This document shows, in pieces, positions 23,698 to 30,752 of a DNA stretch of 40,111 bases; the first letter of the stretch is position 1; the number at the start of each line of letters is the position of its first letter. The stretch covers positions 1-40,111 of the forward strand of contig JAZROQ010000063.1 in the NCBI GenBank assembly GCA_045648765.1. Direction: 5' to 3'. The position numbers and the translations under genes are program-made. The notes under the pieces are model-generated. The model ran no database searches and was not told where the DNA came from. It was given only the letters and a program-made list of their open reading frames with translations. This stretch comes from RGIG3009 sp045648765 (GTDB lineage Bacteria; Bacillota; Clostridia; Oscillospirales; Acutalibacteraceae).

Positions 23698-24621
23698 GTG
23701 CAACAAAAATATCGGCAGGCTTTTTGGGCGGCGTGCGGTATGACCGTTCTGCTCACGTTATGGCGCGTTGTTATTGCACCGCAGCCCTCAAAACACAGTG
23801 TTTCTTATGGCGTGTTATTGGTGTTGACTGCCGTTTTGCTTGTGGCGTTGCTTGTTTGGTGCGGTCAAAAAAGAGAAGAATTGCGCGAAGTTTATGGAAT
23901 GTCTGCAGCCGTTACTGCCGCGGCAACACTTTTTACGGGAGCGCTTTTGATTGTTTCGTCGGTGTTTACCGCAACGCGATGGCTGTTTTTACGAGAATTG
24001 CCGTATCCGCAAAAAGATTTCTTGACAGCAACCGACAAGCTTTTTATTTTTGGTTTGGTTGTGTGCGGTTTGCTTGGCGGGGTATTCTTTGTTTGTTTGT
24101 CGGCACAGTGGTGGAAAACCAAAAGTGTTACACGCGGTCATTTCCCGCTAATGGCGTTGTTCCCGATTTTTTGGTCGTGGTTTCGTTTGTTGCGGTATGA
24201 AACGTCACACGTTAGTGCGGTAGGGACCTACCGTTCGTTGTTGGATTTGGGCGTATTGGTAGCCGAAATGCTGTTTTTAATGGCGTTTGCGCGGTTTGCT
24301 GCCAACGTACAAGAAAAGCCGCAACGATTTTTGGTGGGCTTGTCGTTGTGTACCGGCTTATTGTGTACTTCGGGTGCATTAACGCGCTTTGCTATGTTCT
24401 GTTCACAAGAAGGCGCAGCGTTTGAAGAAAGCGCATTGATTGCAGCGCCGGATATCGGTTTTGCTGTGCTTGCCTTTGCTGTGGCGTTTGGTCAATCCTT
24501 TGCAAACGAACAGCCCATACCAAAAGCAGAAGAATCTGACGACCTTGACAAACCCGACAAACCTCGAGCGCCGTTGGAGCTGGAAGATATTATCAATGAC
24601 ATTCTTCGGCAAAATCACTGA
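23698..24621 (+). CDS. Unknown multi-pass membrane protein downstream of murA
   Basis: I do not recognise this 307-residue protein. About eight hydrophobic segments span residues 10 to 275 with short loops (KREELREVYG, LRELPYPQKDF, RYETSHVSAVGTYRSLL). The cytoplasmic-type tail is acidic and Pro-rich, ending ELEDIINDILRQNH, an amphipathic peptide that looks like a docking motif. No catalytic signature is visible. The start is a GTG with AAAGGTGG 7 nt upstream; an in-frame ATG 36 nt earlier overlaps the -10 box. It lies where many Clostridia carry ftsQ, but it is not FtsQ. It has its own promoter behind a strong terminator, so it need not be functionally linked to the cell-wall genes. Confidence 0.75.
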   Translation: MQQKYRQAFWAACGMTVLLTLWRVVIAPQPSKHSVSYGVLLVLTAVLLVALLVWCGQKREELREVYGMSAAVTAAATLFTGALLIVSSVFTATRWLFLRELPYPQKDFLTATDKLFIFGLVVCGLLGGVFFVCLSAQWWKTKSVTRGHFPLMALFPIFWSWFRLLRYETSHVSAVGTYRSLLDLGVLVAEMLFLMAFARFAANVQEKPQRFLVGLSLCTGLLCTSGALTRFAMFCSQEGAAFEESALIAAPDIGFAVLAFAVAFGQSFANEQPIPKAEESDDLDKPDKPRAPLELEDIINDILRQNH

Positions 24622-24699
24622 AAATTACGTGTTTCGCAAAATAAAGACACAACAGTAAGTATAAATTTTCAAATATTGGTTAAAATTTTGTCAAAGTCC

Positions 24700-24728
24700 T
24701 TGAAAAATTTTAAAAATGAGTGTAATAT
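24700..24728 (+). promoter_or_regulatory. Sigma-A promoter of gap
   Basis: TTGAAA, a 17-bp spacer and TAATAT in an AT-rich region; a TTGTCA just upstream is an alternative -35 with poor spacing. Confidence 0.6.
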
Positions 24729-24763
24729 GTATAACAGATTAAAATAATTGGAGGAATTTAGTT

Positions 24764-25777
24764 ATGGCAGTTAAAGTAGCAATTAACGGCTTTGGCCGTA
24801 TCGGACGTTTGGCTTTCCGTCAAATGTTCGGCGCAGAAGGCTATGAAATCGTAGCCATCAACGACTTGACCAGCCCTGAAATGCTGGCTCATTTGTTGAA
24901 ATATGACACCGCACAAGGTCGTTACGACGGCCACACCGTCGAAGCTGACGAAACTTCGATCACGGTTGATGGCAAACGCATCGAAATCCTTGCTGAAAAA
25001 GATCCCGCCAACTTGCCTTGGGCAAAAATCGGTGTGGACGTTGTGCTCGAATGCACCGGTTTCTTTGCTTCCAAAGCAAAATCGCAAGCTCACATCGACG
25101 CCGGCGCTAAAAAAGTTGTTATTTCGGCTCCCGCAGGCAACGACTTGCCGACCATCGTTTACAGCGTAAACGAAGACACCTTGACCAAAGAAGACACCAT
25201 CATTTCGGCTGCTTCTTGCACCACCAACTGCTTGGCTCCGATGGCGAAAGCTCTTAACGACTATGCGCCCATCCAAAGCGGTATCATGACCACGGTTCAC
25301 GCCTACACCGGCGACCAAATGATTTTGGACGGTCCTCACCGCAAAGGTGACTTGCGCCGCGCTCGTGCCGGTGCCGCTAACATCGTTCCCAACTCCACCG
25401 GTGCTGCAAAAGCTATCGGCTTGGTTATTCCGGAACTCAACGGCAAACTCATCGGTGCTGCTCAACGTGTGCCGGTTCCCACGGGCTCTACCACTTTGTT
25501 GGTTGCTGTTGTCAAAGGTGAAAACATCACCAAAGAAGGCATCAATACCGCTATGAAAGCCGCTGCTTCCGAATCCTTCGGTTACAACGAAGACCAAATC
25601 GTTTCTTCCGACGTTATTGGCATTCGCTACGGCAGCTTGTTCGATGCCACTCAAACCATGGTTGCTCCGATGGGCGACGGCTTGTATCAAGTTCAAGTGG
25701 TTTCCTGGTACGATAACGAAAACTCCTACACCAGCCAAATGGTGCGTACCATCAAATATTTTGCTGAATTAGGCTAA
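24764..25777 (+). CDS. gap: Glyceraldehyde-3-phosphate dehydrogenase, type I
   Basis: A 337-residue glycolytic enzyme that oxidises glyceraldehyde-3-phosphate to 1,3-bisphosphoglycerate with NAD. NGFGRIGRLAFRQ is the Rossmann loop, Asp34 points to NAD over NADP, SAASCTTNCLAPM holds catalytic Cys152, and HAYTGDQ and YDNENSYTSQM are conserved. Third positions are much richer in C (aac, gac, atc, acc) than in neighbouring genes, the usual mark of very high expression. TGGAGGA lies before the ATG. Monocistronic, with promoter and terminator. Confidence 0.98.
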   Translation: MAVKVAINGFGRIGRLAFRQMFGAEGYEIVAINDLTSPEMLAHLLKYDTAQGRYDGHTVEADETSITVDGKRIEILAEKDPANLPWAKIGVDVVLECTGFFASKAKSQAHIDAGAKKVVISAPAGNDLPTIVYSVNEDTLTKEDTIISAASCTTNCLAPMAKALNDYAPIQSGIMTTVHAYTGDQMILDGPHRKGDLRRARAGAANIVPNSTGAAKAIGLVIPELNGKLIGAAQRVPVPTGSTTLLVAVVKGENITKEGINTAMKAAASESFGYNEDQIVSSDVIGIRYGSLFDATQTMVAPMGDGLYQVQVVSWYDNENSYTSQMVRTIKYFAELG

Positions 25778-25787
25778 GACTTAAATT

Positions 25788-25830
25788 AAAGCGGTGCGGA
25801 AAATCAACCGATTTTCTGCACCGCTTTTTT
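25788..25830 (+). terminator. Rho-independent terminator of gap
   Basis: Stem AAAGCGGTGCGGAAAATC, loop AACC, stem GATTTTCTGCACCGCTTT with one G-T pair, then T-tract. Confidence 0.92.
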
Positions 25831-25835
25831 GTTTG

Positions 25836-25864
25836 TTGCACACAAAGGTGGAATGTGGTACAAT
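25836..25864 (+). promoter_or_regulatory. Sigma-A promoter of the 196-aa membrane protein gene
   Basis: TTGCAC, a 17-bp spacer and TACAAT, within the AATGTGGTACAATA 14-mer shared with the promoter at 23646-23673. Confidence 0.6.
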
Positions 25865-25895
25865 AGACAACAAGAGAAAACACGAGGTGAAAAGA

Positions 25896-26486
25896 ATGAT
25901 AAAACAAGCCATTCGATTATACGGACGAACCATATTGGCAGGCGTTTTGGGTGCGGTAATGTATGTTTCCATTGGTGTACTGATTTCGGTAGTTATGCCG
26001 CGCGGAGAAATGCTTTCGGCAACGGCTCTGTTTTTGATGAATGTTATTGCACTTGTTTTGCAAGGATGCATTTATTTTTTGCTGATTTATGCAGGAATGT
26101 GGTCTTTGGGCGACAAAGAAGCCAACGCCGTTCAGTTTGGGCACATGGAAGCCACCGAGGCACGGGGATTTCATATTGGTTGTATTGCCGCCATTCCTTC
26201 GCTAGTAACCTTTTTGATGTTGGTGGCGGACAAACTGTTTGCGTTTTGGCCGCAATGCGCAGCTTTTTATCGGTTGTGCCACACGGCGTTGTATCCGATT
26301 TTGGCGTGGTCGATGGGCACGGTGGTGAGCGTTACCACCGCCCAGCTTGCTTGGTGGCAAGTGCTTTGCGCGGGGATTCCGGTGCTGTTTTTGCCGCTTG
26401 CCTCCGGCATTGCCTATTACTTTGGGTTTAAACACATTTTGGTCTCTGAAAAACTGATGTTTGTGAACAAAAAGAAAAAGCAATAA
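25896..26486 (+). CDS. Unknown five-helix membrane protein
   Basis: A 196-residue membrane protein that I do not recognise. Five hydrophobic segments lie at about 10-32, 45-67, 90-115, 125-150 and 155-178, ending in a lysine-rich tail (VNKKKKQ). The loop WSLGDKEANAVQFGHMEATEARGFHIG between helices 2 and 3 is polar and perhaps conserved. The ATG follows GAGGTG. An in-frame start about 100 nt earlier would read through the gap terminator and promoter and is rejected. It stands before cwlD but is separated by a likely separate promoter. It may be a general membrane protein without catalysis. Confidence 0.75.
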   Translation: MIKQAIRLYGRTILAGVLGAVMYVSIGVLISVVMPRGEMLSATALFLMNVIALVLQGCIYFLLIYAGMWSLGDKEANAVQFGHMEATEARGFHIGCIAAIPSLVTFLMLVADKLFAFWPQCAAFYRLCHTALYPILAWSMGTVVSVTTAQLAWWQVLCAGIPVLFLPLASGIAYYFGFKHILVSEKLMFVNKKKKQ

Positions 26487-26510
26487 AATGAACACCCCTT
26501 TGCATACAGA
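26481..26510 (+). promoter_or_regulatory. Sigma-E-like promoter of cwlD
   Basis: CATACAGA (26503) resembles the sigma-E -10 CATACAnT in seven of eight positions. CAATAAA lies 15 bp upstream as a weak -35. In Bacillus subtilis cwlD is expressed during sporulation under sigma-E. No sigma-A promoter of comparable quality is visible here. Confidence 0.4.
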
Positions 26511-26531
26511 TAGAGTAACGGAGGGGTTATA

Positions 26532-27227
26532 ATGAACAAAGAAAAAACTTCCTTGACCGACATTGCCTTGGTGCTGGTTAGCGGAGGGTTGCTGCTTACG
26601 ATTTTGCTGGGAATTGTCGGTCGTAGAGGGGCTGTTGCGCAAACGGAAAACCAACCGCACATTGTGATTGATGCGGGACACGGCGGAGAAGACGGCGGAG
26701 CATCTGCCGCAGACGGCACGTTGGAGAAAAGCATTAATTTGGCGGTGGCGCTGCCGTTGGGAGACCTGTTGCACGTGATGGGGTTTGATGTGTCGCAAAC
26801 ACGAACGGAAGACGTTATGATTTGCTCCGAGGGCAACACCTTGCGCGAACGGAAGGTTAGTGACATCAAAAACCGCTTGGCACGTATTGAACAAGCAGAC
26901 ATGGCGGTGAGTATTCACCAAAACAAATTTCCGCAAGGTCAGTACCACGGCGCACAAATGTTTTATGCTCCCACCAACGAAAACAGCAAAATGTTGGCAG
27001 AGTCGGTGCGCGAGTCGGTGATTTTGTTATTGCAACCAAGCAACACGCGCGAACTAAAAAAAGGGGAAGAGACGGTTTATCTGCTAAAACACGCGACCAA
27101 ACCTTTAGTTTTGGTAGAATGCGGATTTCTTTCCAACGAACAAGAGTGTGCAAAACTTAAAACAACGGAGTACCAACGACAGATGGCTTTTGCCATTGCA
27201 ACCGGAATTTTTTCATATTATTCTTAA
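26532..27227 (+). CDS. cwlD: Spore-cortex N-acetylmuramoyl-L-alanine amidase CwlD
   Basis: A 231-residue Amidase_3 enzyme with an N-terminal membrane/signal helix (residues 9-30). The zinc ligands are His50 (IDAGHGGEDGG), Glu65 (GTLEKSIN) and His129 (VSIHQN); Glu196 in VECGFLSN is the catalytic base. The compact size without SPOR, LysM or SH3 domains and the SIHQN form suit CwlD, which removes peptide side chains so that muramic-delta-lactam can form in the spore cortex. CGGAGGGG precedes the ATG. The call of CwlD rather than a vegetative amidase is inferred from architecture and the sigma-E-like promoter. Confidence 0.82.
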   Translation: MNKEKTSLTDIALVLVSGGLLLTILLGIVGRRGAVAQTENQPHIVIDAGHGGEDGGASAADGTLEKSINLAVALPLGDLLHVMGFDVSQTRTEDVMICSEGNTLRERKVSDIKNRLARIEQADMAVSIHQNKFPQGQYHGAQMFYAPTNENSKMLAESVRESVILLLQPSNTRELKKGEETVYLLKHATKPLVLVECGFLSNEQECAKLKTTEYQRQMAFAIATGIFSYYS

Positions 27228-27245
27228 ACTTTGGGGAGAAAAGAG

Positions 27246-28592
27246 ATGGCAGGAAAACAAAAAAGCACGTATGTCTGTTCGGAATGCGGTGGACAGTTCC
27301 CGAAATGGTCGGGCAAATGCCCTTTGTGTGGCGAATGGAACACCATAACCGAAGAAGTGGTTTCGGTTTCTCGTTCCCAAGCCGTCGCACACCATGCCGA
27401 GGCAATAAGTATTAACGATATCGGCACGCAAGCCGAAACGCGATACCACACCGGCATTGGCGAACTCGATCGCGTGTTGGGTGGCGGAATTGTGCCGGGA
27501 GAACTGATGCTCATTGGTGGCGACCCCGGCATTGGCAAATCGACATTGCTGTTACAAATTTGCGGGTTTTTGGGAAAAGAATATACGCTTTTGTACGTTT
27601 CGGGTGAAGAATCGGCGCGGCAAATCAAATTGCGAGCCGAGCGCCTGGGCGTTGGCGGAGACAACATTTCGTTGCTGTGTGAAACGGATATGGACGCCAT
27701 TTTGGATACCATGCGTACTAAAAAACCCGACATGGTGGTGATTGACTCTATTCAAACGGTGAGTTTGGCAGAGATTTCCTCGTCGCCGGGAAGTGTTACG
27801 CAAGTGCGCGAATGCGCGTCTGCTTTGATGCAAGAAGCAAAAAGCGCAGATATTCCCACGTTTATTGTGGGGCACGTTAACAAAGACGGCGCCATTGCCG
27901 GACCCAAAGTGATGGAACATCTGGTGGATTGTGTGTTATATTTTGAAGGCGATCCGCAAAGCAATTATCGGTTGTTGCGTTGCACCAAAAACCGTTATGG
28001 CGCCACAAACGAAATCGGCGTTTTTGAAATGCGCGACAGCGGATTGTGCGAGGTGGAAAATCCCTCGAAGATGCTGCTTGCGGGGCGTCCCCAAAACGTT
28101 AGCGGAACTTGTGTTGCGTGCGTGATGGAAGGAACACGACCGTTGCTTGCCGAAGTACAGGGCTTGGTATCGCCCACCGGATTTGGAAATCCGCGGCGTA
28201 TGTCCACAGGGTTTGATAATAATCGGTTGGCACTGTTGTTGGCGGTGTTGGAAAAACGGGCAGGATTTTTCTTTTCCAATTTAGATGCATATTTGAACAT
28301 TGTTGGCGGACTGCGATTGACCGAACCGGCGGCGGATTTGCCGGTGGCGTTGGCGCTGATTTCCAGCATAAAAGACAAACCGATCGGTGAAGGTGTGGTC
28401 GCGTTTGGCGAAATTGGTCTGGCAGGAGAACTGCGTGCGGTATCGGGCGCCGAACAGCGTATTGCCGAAGCGGCGCGGTTGGGGTTTACTCGCGTGATTG
28501 TGCCAATGCAAACACTGAAAAACCTTACCGGTAGTTATAACATTGAAGTGGTAGGTGCCGCAACTGTGCGCGAAGCGTATGAACGGATGTAA
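27246..28592 (+). CDS. radA: DNA repair protein RadA
   Basis: A 448-residue RecA-like branch-migration factor. It starts with a C4 zinc finger (Cys11, Cys14, Cys25, Cys28; PKWSGKCPLCGEWNT). The RecA core carries Walker A GDPGIGKST (92-100) and Walker B (MVVIDSIQ). The RadA-specific KNRYG motif is at 248-252. The C-terminal part is a Lon-protease-like fold without an active site (NVVGGLRLTEPAADL-type segment, GEIGLAGELR). GGGGAG lies 8 nt before the ATG. It follows cwlD after 18 nt and may be cotranscribed with it. Confidence 0.96.
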   Translation: MAGKQKSTYVCSECGGQFPKWSGKCPLCGEWNTITEEVVSVSRSQAVAHHAEAISINDIGTQAETRYHTGIGELDRVLGGGIVPGELMLIGGDPGIGKSTLLLQICGFLGKEYTLLYVSGEESARQIKLRAERLGVGGDNISLLCETDMDAILDTMRTKKPDMVVIDSIQTVSLAEISSSPGSVTQVRECASALMQEAKSADIPTFIVGHVNKDGAIAGPKVMEHLVDCVLYFEGDPQSNYRLLRCTKNRYGATNEIGVFEMRDSGLCEVENPSKMLLAGRPQNVSGTCVACVMEGTRPLLAEVQGLVSPTGFGNPRRMSTGFDNNRLALLLAVLEKRAGFFFSNLDAYLNIVGGLRLTEPAADLPVALALISSIKDKPIGEGVVAFGEIGLAGELRAVSGAEQRIAEAARLGFTRVIVPMQTLKNLTGSYNIEVVGAATVREAYERM

Positions 28593-28630
28593 AAAAAGGC
28601 GCCGAAGATTTTTAAATCTTCGGCGCTTTT
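28591..28630. terminator. Bidirectional terminator between radA and the 84-aa gene
   Basis: Stem GCGCCGAAGATTT/AAATCTTCGGCGC. Plus-strand readers meet TTTTGGTTTTT; minus-strand readers meet a run of seven T. It serves two convergent genes. Confidence 0.9.
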
Positions 28631-28635
28631 GGTTT

Positions 28636-28890
28636 TTATTTTTCTTCGGGTGTGCCGTACAAGTTCAGGCGGAATAAGTGCGTTTCATCTTCGGGGTTGG
28701 TGCAAGTGACGGTTGCTTCGCCAATGTTGCCCCAGTCCACTGCGCTGGAAAGAGCCAACAACTGTGTTAAACGACTTTTTAAATTTAAAACGTCACCGTC
28801 GGGCGTGTTCAAGAACACTTCGCCTTTGGCGGTGGAGGCAAACTCGATGAGTTTGTTAAAATCAAAATTATGAATCTGTAAATCAGCCAT
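28636..28890 (-). CDS. Small conserved-looking protein of unknown function
   Basis: An 84-residue acidic soluble protein that I cannot assign. N-terminal half: MADLQIHNFDFNKLIEFASTAKGEVFLNT, then a DGDVLNLKSRLTQLLAL segment, then VDWGNIGEATVTCTNPEDETHLFRLNLYG. The pattern (beta, helix FNKLIEFAS, beta-hairpin GEVFLNTPDGD, helix) loosely recalls the Phd/YefM antitoxin fold, but no toxin gene is next to it and I would not name it so. AAGGAG lies before the ATG, and longer in-frame starts have no ribosome site. It is divergent from hrcA, with a consensus-type promoter of its own. Confidence 0.8.
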   Translation of the reverse strand: MADLQIHNFDFNKLIEFASTAKGEVFLNTPDGDVLNLKSRLTQLLALSSAVDWGNIGEATVTCTNPEDETHLFRLNLYGTPEEK

Positions 28891-28935
28891 ACTAACACTC
28901 CTTACCTTAAAATTGGTATGATAAACAGTAATTTT

Positions 28936-28965
28936 ATTATATACAAAGCGCCAAACACTTGTCAA
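28936..28965 (-). promoter_or_regulatory. Sigma-A promoter of the 84-aa gene
   Basis: On the minus strand, perfect TTGACA and perfect TATAAT with an 18-bp spacer. Confidence 0.8.
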
Positions 28966-29019
28966 GGGCGCAAGCACAGAAAAATGTGGCAGATTTACAA
29001 AACATTTACAAATAACATA

Positions 29020-29048
29020 TTGACAGACGGCTGTGGGAATGGTAAAGT
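29020..29048 (+). promoter_or_regulatory. Sigma-A promoter of the hrcA operon
   Basis: TTGACA, a 17-bp spacer and TAAAGT. The predicted start falls at the left edge of the CIRCE repeat. Confidence 0.75.
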
Positions 29049-29057
29049 ATAGAAGGG

Positions 29058-29084
29058 TTAGCACTCGCGGTTAAAGAGTGCTAA
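29058..29084. promoter_or_regulatory. CIRCE operator (HrcA-binding site)
   Basis: TTAGCACTC, nine bases, GAGTGCTAA: a perfect match to the CIRCE consensus. Located at the transcription start of the hrcA operon, so HrcA represses its own operon and heat relieves it. Confidence 0.97.
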
Positions 29085-29109
29085 CGGTAAAAAGAAAGGA
29101 TGTGTGGCA

Positions 29110-30138
29110 ATGGATTTGGGTGCGCGCAAACAGCAAATAGTGTCTGCGATTGTGGCAGCATATATCCGCACCGGTGAGCCGATTGGTTCCAAAGCGCTGG
29201 TGGAAGCGCTCCAACAAGCGGTTTCCTCTGCCACCATTCGTAACGACATGGCGGAGTTGGCGGCAGCCGGTTTTTTGGAGCAGCCGCATACCTCGGCAGG
29301 GCGGATCCCCACCGCCAAGGCTTTTCGGTTGTATATTGACCGATTAATGTCTTGTTCGCCATTGTCGGAAGACAACAAAAGAGAAGTGGACGATGCCTTG
29401 GCATCGGCAGCGGGCGACCCTGACCGTTTGATGGAACAGGCCTCGGATTTACTGGCGCAGTCCACCGGCGTGGCGGCTTTGGCGGCAACACCGAACCAAA
29501 AGGAAGCGTGTATTCGGCGGGTTGAAGTGCTGACGGCGGGTTCACACACCGTTGCCGTTTTGCTTATGACAGATAACGGCGGTGTTCGCAGCCGTGTTTG
29601 TCGGTTGGGTGTGGAATGCGACAGCGAGATGCTGCACCGCATTTCCGAAACACTTAACGCAACGTTTGTGGGATGTGCGTTATCCATGGTTGGTACCGCG
29701 CAAATGCAGGCTTTGTTTGTGCAACTGGGAAACGATGCGCTTTCTTATGCGCCCGTTGTTACGGCATTTGCCGATTTGGTAACCGAAATGGCACAAGCCG
29801 AAGTGCGCTTGGCAGGGGAATGGAATTTGTTGCAACACCCCGATTACCCATTGGATCGCGCACGGTCTTTGCTTGGCTTTTTATCCCAAAGGGAATGGTT
29901 GTCCGGCATGTTGGCTGCCCATCCCGAAGGGGTGCGTGTGGTGTTGGGGAGTGAAAGCTCGTTGCCCGAACTGGCAGGGTCTTGCATTATTATGACACGG
30001 TATGCTGTGGGTGACGGTCACAGCGGGTCGCTTGGGTTGATCGGCCCTGTGCGCATGGACTATGCCAGAGCGATACCACACTTACAATATGTCGCACAAT
30101 CCGTTGGCCGTTTGTTAAGTCGGCTGACCGAAGAATAA
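29110..30138 (+). CDS. hrcA: Heat-inducible transcription repressor HrcA
   Basis: A 342-residue repressor that binds CIRCE and is kept active by GroEL. N-terminal winged helix (ARKQQIVSAIVAAYIRTGEPIGSKAL, then SSATIRNDMAELAAAGFLEQPHTSAGRIPT, the hallmark HrcA motif). A dimerisation domain and an inserted domain follow, and the C-terminus includes GSLGLIGPVRMDYARAIPHLQYVA. The ATG has AAAGGA 9 nt upstream; a GTG two codons earlier is the alternative. First gene of the class I heat-shock operon. Confidence 0.96.
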   Translation: MDLGARKQQIVSAIVAAYIRTGEPIGSKALVEALQQAVSSATIRNDMAELAAAGFLEQPHTSAGRIPTAKAFRLYIDRLMSCSPLSEDNKREVDDALASAAGDPDRLMEQASDLLAQSTGVAALAATPNQKEACIRRVEVLTAGSHTVAVLLMTDNGGVRSRVCRLGVECDSEMLHRISETLNATFVGCALSMVGTAQMQALFVQLGNDALSYAPVVTAFADLVTEMAQAEVRLAGEWNLLQHPDYPLDRARSLLGFLSQREWLSGMLAAHPEGVRVVLGSESSLPELAGSCIIMTRYAVGDGHSGSLGLIGPVRMDYARAIPHLQYVAQSVGRLLSRLTEE

Positions 30139-30156
30139 AGGCAAGGAGGAATCTTT

Positions 30157-30678
30157 GTGGAAGAAGAAAAAAAAGAGGGGGCCCCTGAGGTTGCACAAGA
30201 AGCAACTCAGCCCGAAACGAATAACGTTGAGGAAACTGTCAACAATCAAATTGCGGAACTGCAACAACAACTGACGCAAACGCAAGATCAGTATCAACGT
30301 GTGTTGGCGGAATATGCCAACTACAAACGTCGAACCGATCAAGAAAAAGACCAGCTCGGTTCGTTTGTCAAAGCCGAAGTGCTAAAAGCGTTGTTGCCGG
30401 TTATTGACAATTTGGAGCGAGCCGTGGAAGCGCCGGAAGGTGCCGAATATAAAAAAGGTGTCGAAATGGTACTTCACCAAACGGAAGAAACGCTCAAAAC
30501 GCTGGGCTTGGAGGTTATCCCCGCGCAAGGCGAAGTGTTTAACCCGGAAAAACACCAAGCCGTTATGCGTGAAGATGCCGACGGCGTGGAACCCGAAACC
30601 GTTACGGAAGTGTATCAAAAAGGATATGCTTTGGGTGCAAGGGTGCTTCGTCCCGCCATGGTAAAAGTGGCAAATTAA
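30157..30678 (+). CDS. grpE: Nucleotide exchange factor GrpE
   Basis: A 173-residue co-chaperone that releases ADP from DnaK. An acidic, Gln-rich N-terminus leads into a long coiled coil (about 30-70, QLTQTQDQYQRVLAEYANYKRR). The beta-wing head contains ALLPVIDNLERAVEAP, LGLEVIPAQGEVFNPEKHQAV and the closing VTEVYQKGYALGARVLRPAMVKVAN. The start is a GTG behind AAGGAGGA. Confidence 0.96.
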   Translation: MEEEKKEGAPEVAQEATQPETNNVEETVNNQIAELQQQLTQTQDQYQRVLAEYANYKRRTDQEKDQLGSFVKAEVLKALLPVIDNLERAVEAPEGAEYKKGVEMVLHQTEETLKTLGLEVIPAQGEVFNPEKHQAVMREDADGVEPETVTEVYQKGYALGARVLRPAMVKVAN

Positions 30679-30752
30679 ACGTGCTTGATATTACCGCATT
30701 TGCGATAATTCGATAAATATTTAAACAAACATATTTTAGGAGGAAAACAACA

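Noticed and set aside
24758..25738. 326-codon open frame on the minus strand opposite gap
   Set aside because: It is the shadow of a highly biased gene; no ribosome site, composition mirrors gap, and gap is unambiguous.
28636..28890. Toxin-antitoxin pair
   Set aside because: Only a loose fold resemblance to Phd/YefM; no toxin-like gene on either side.
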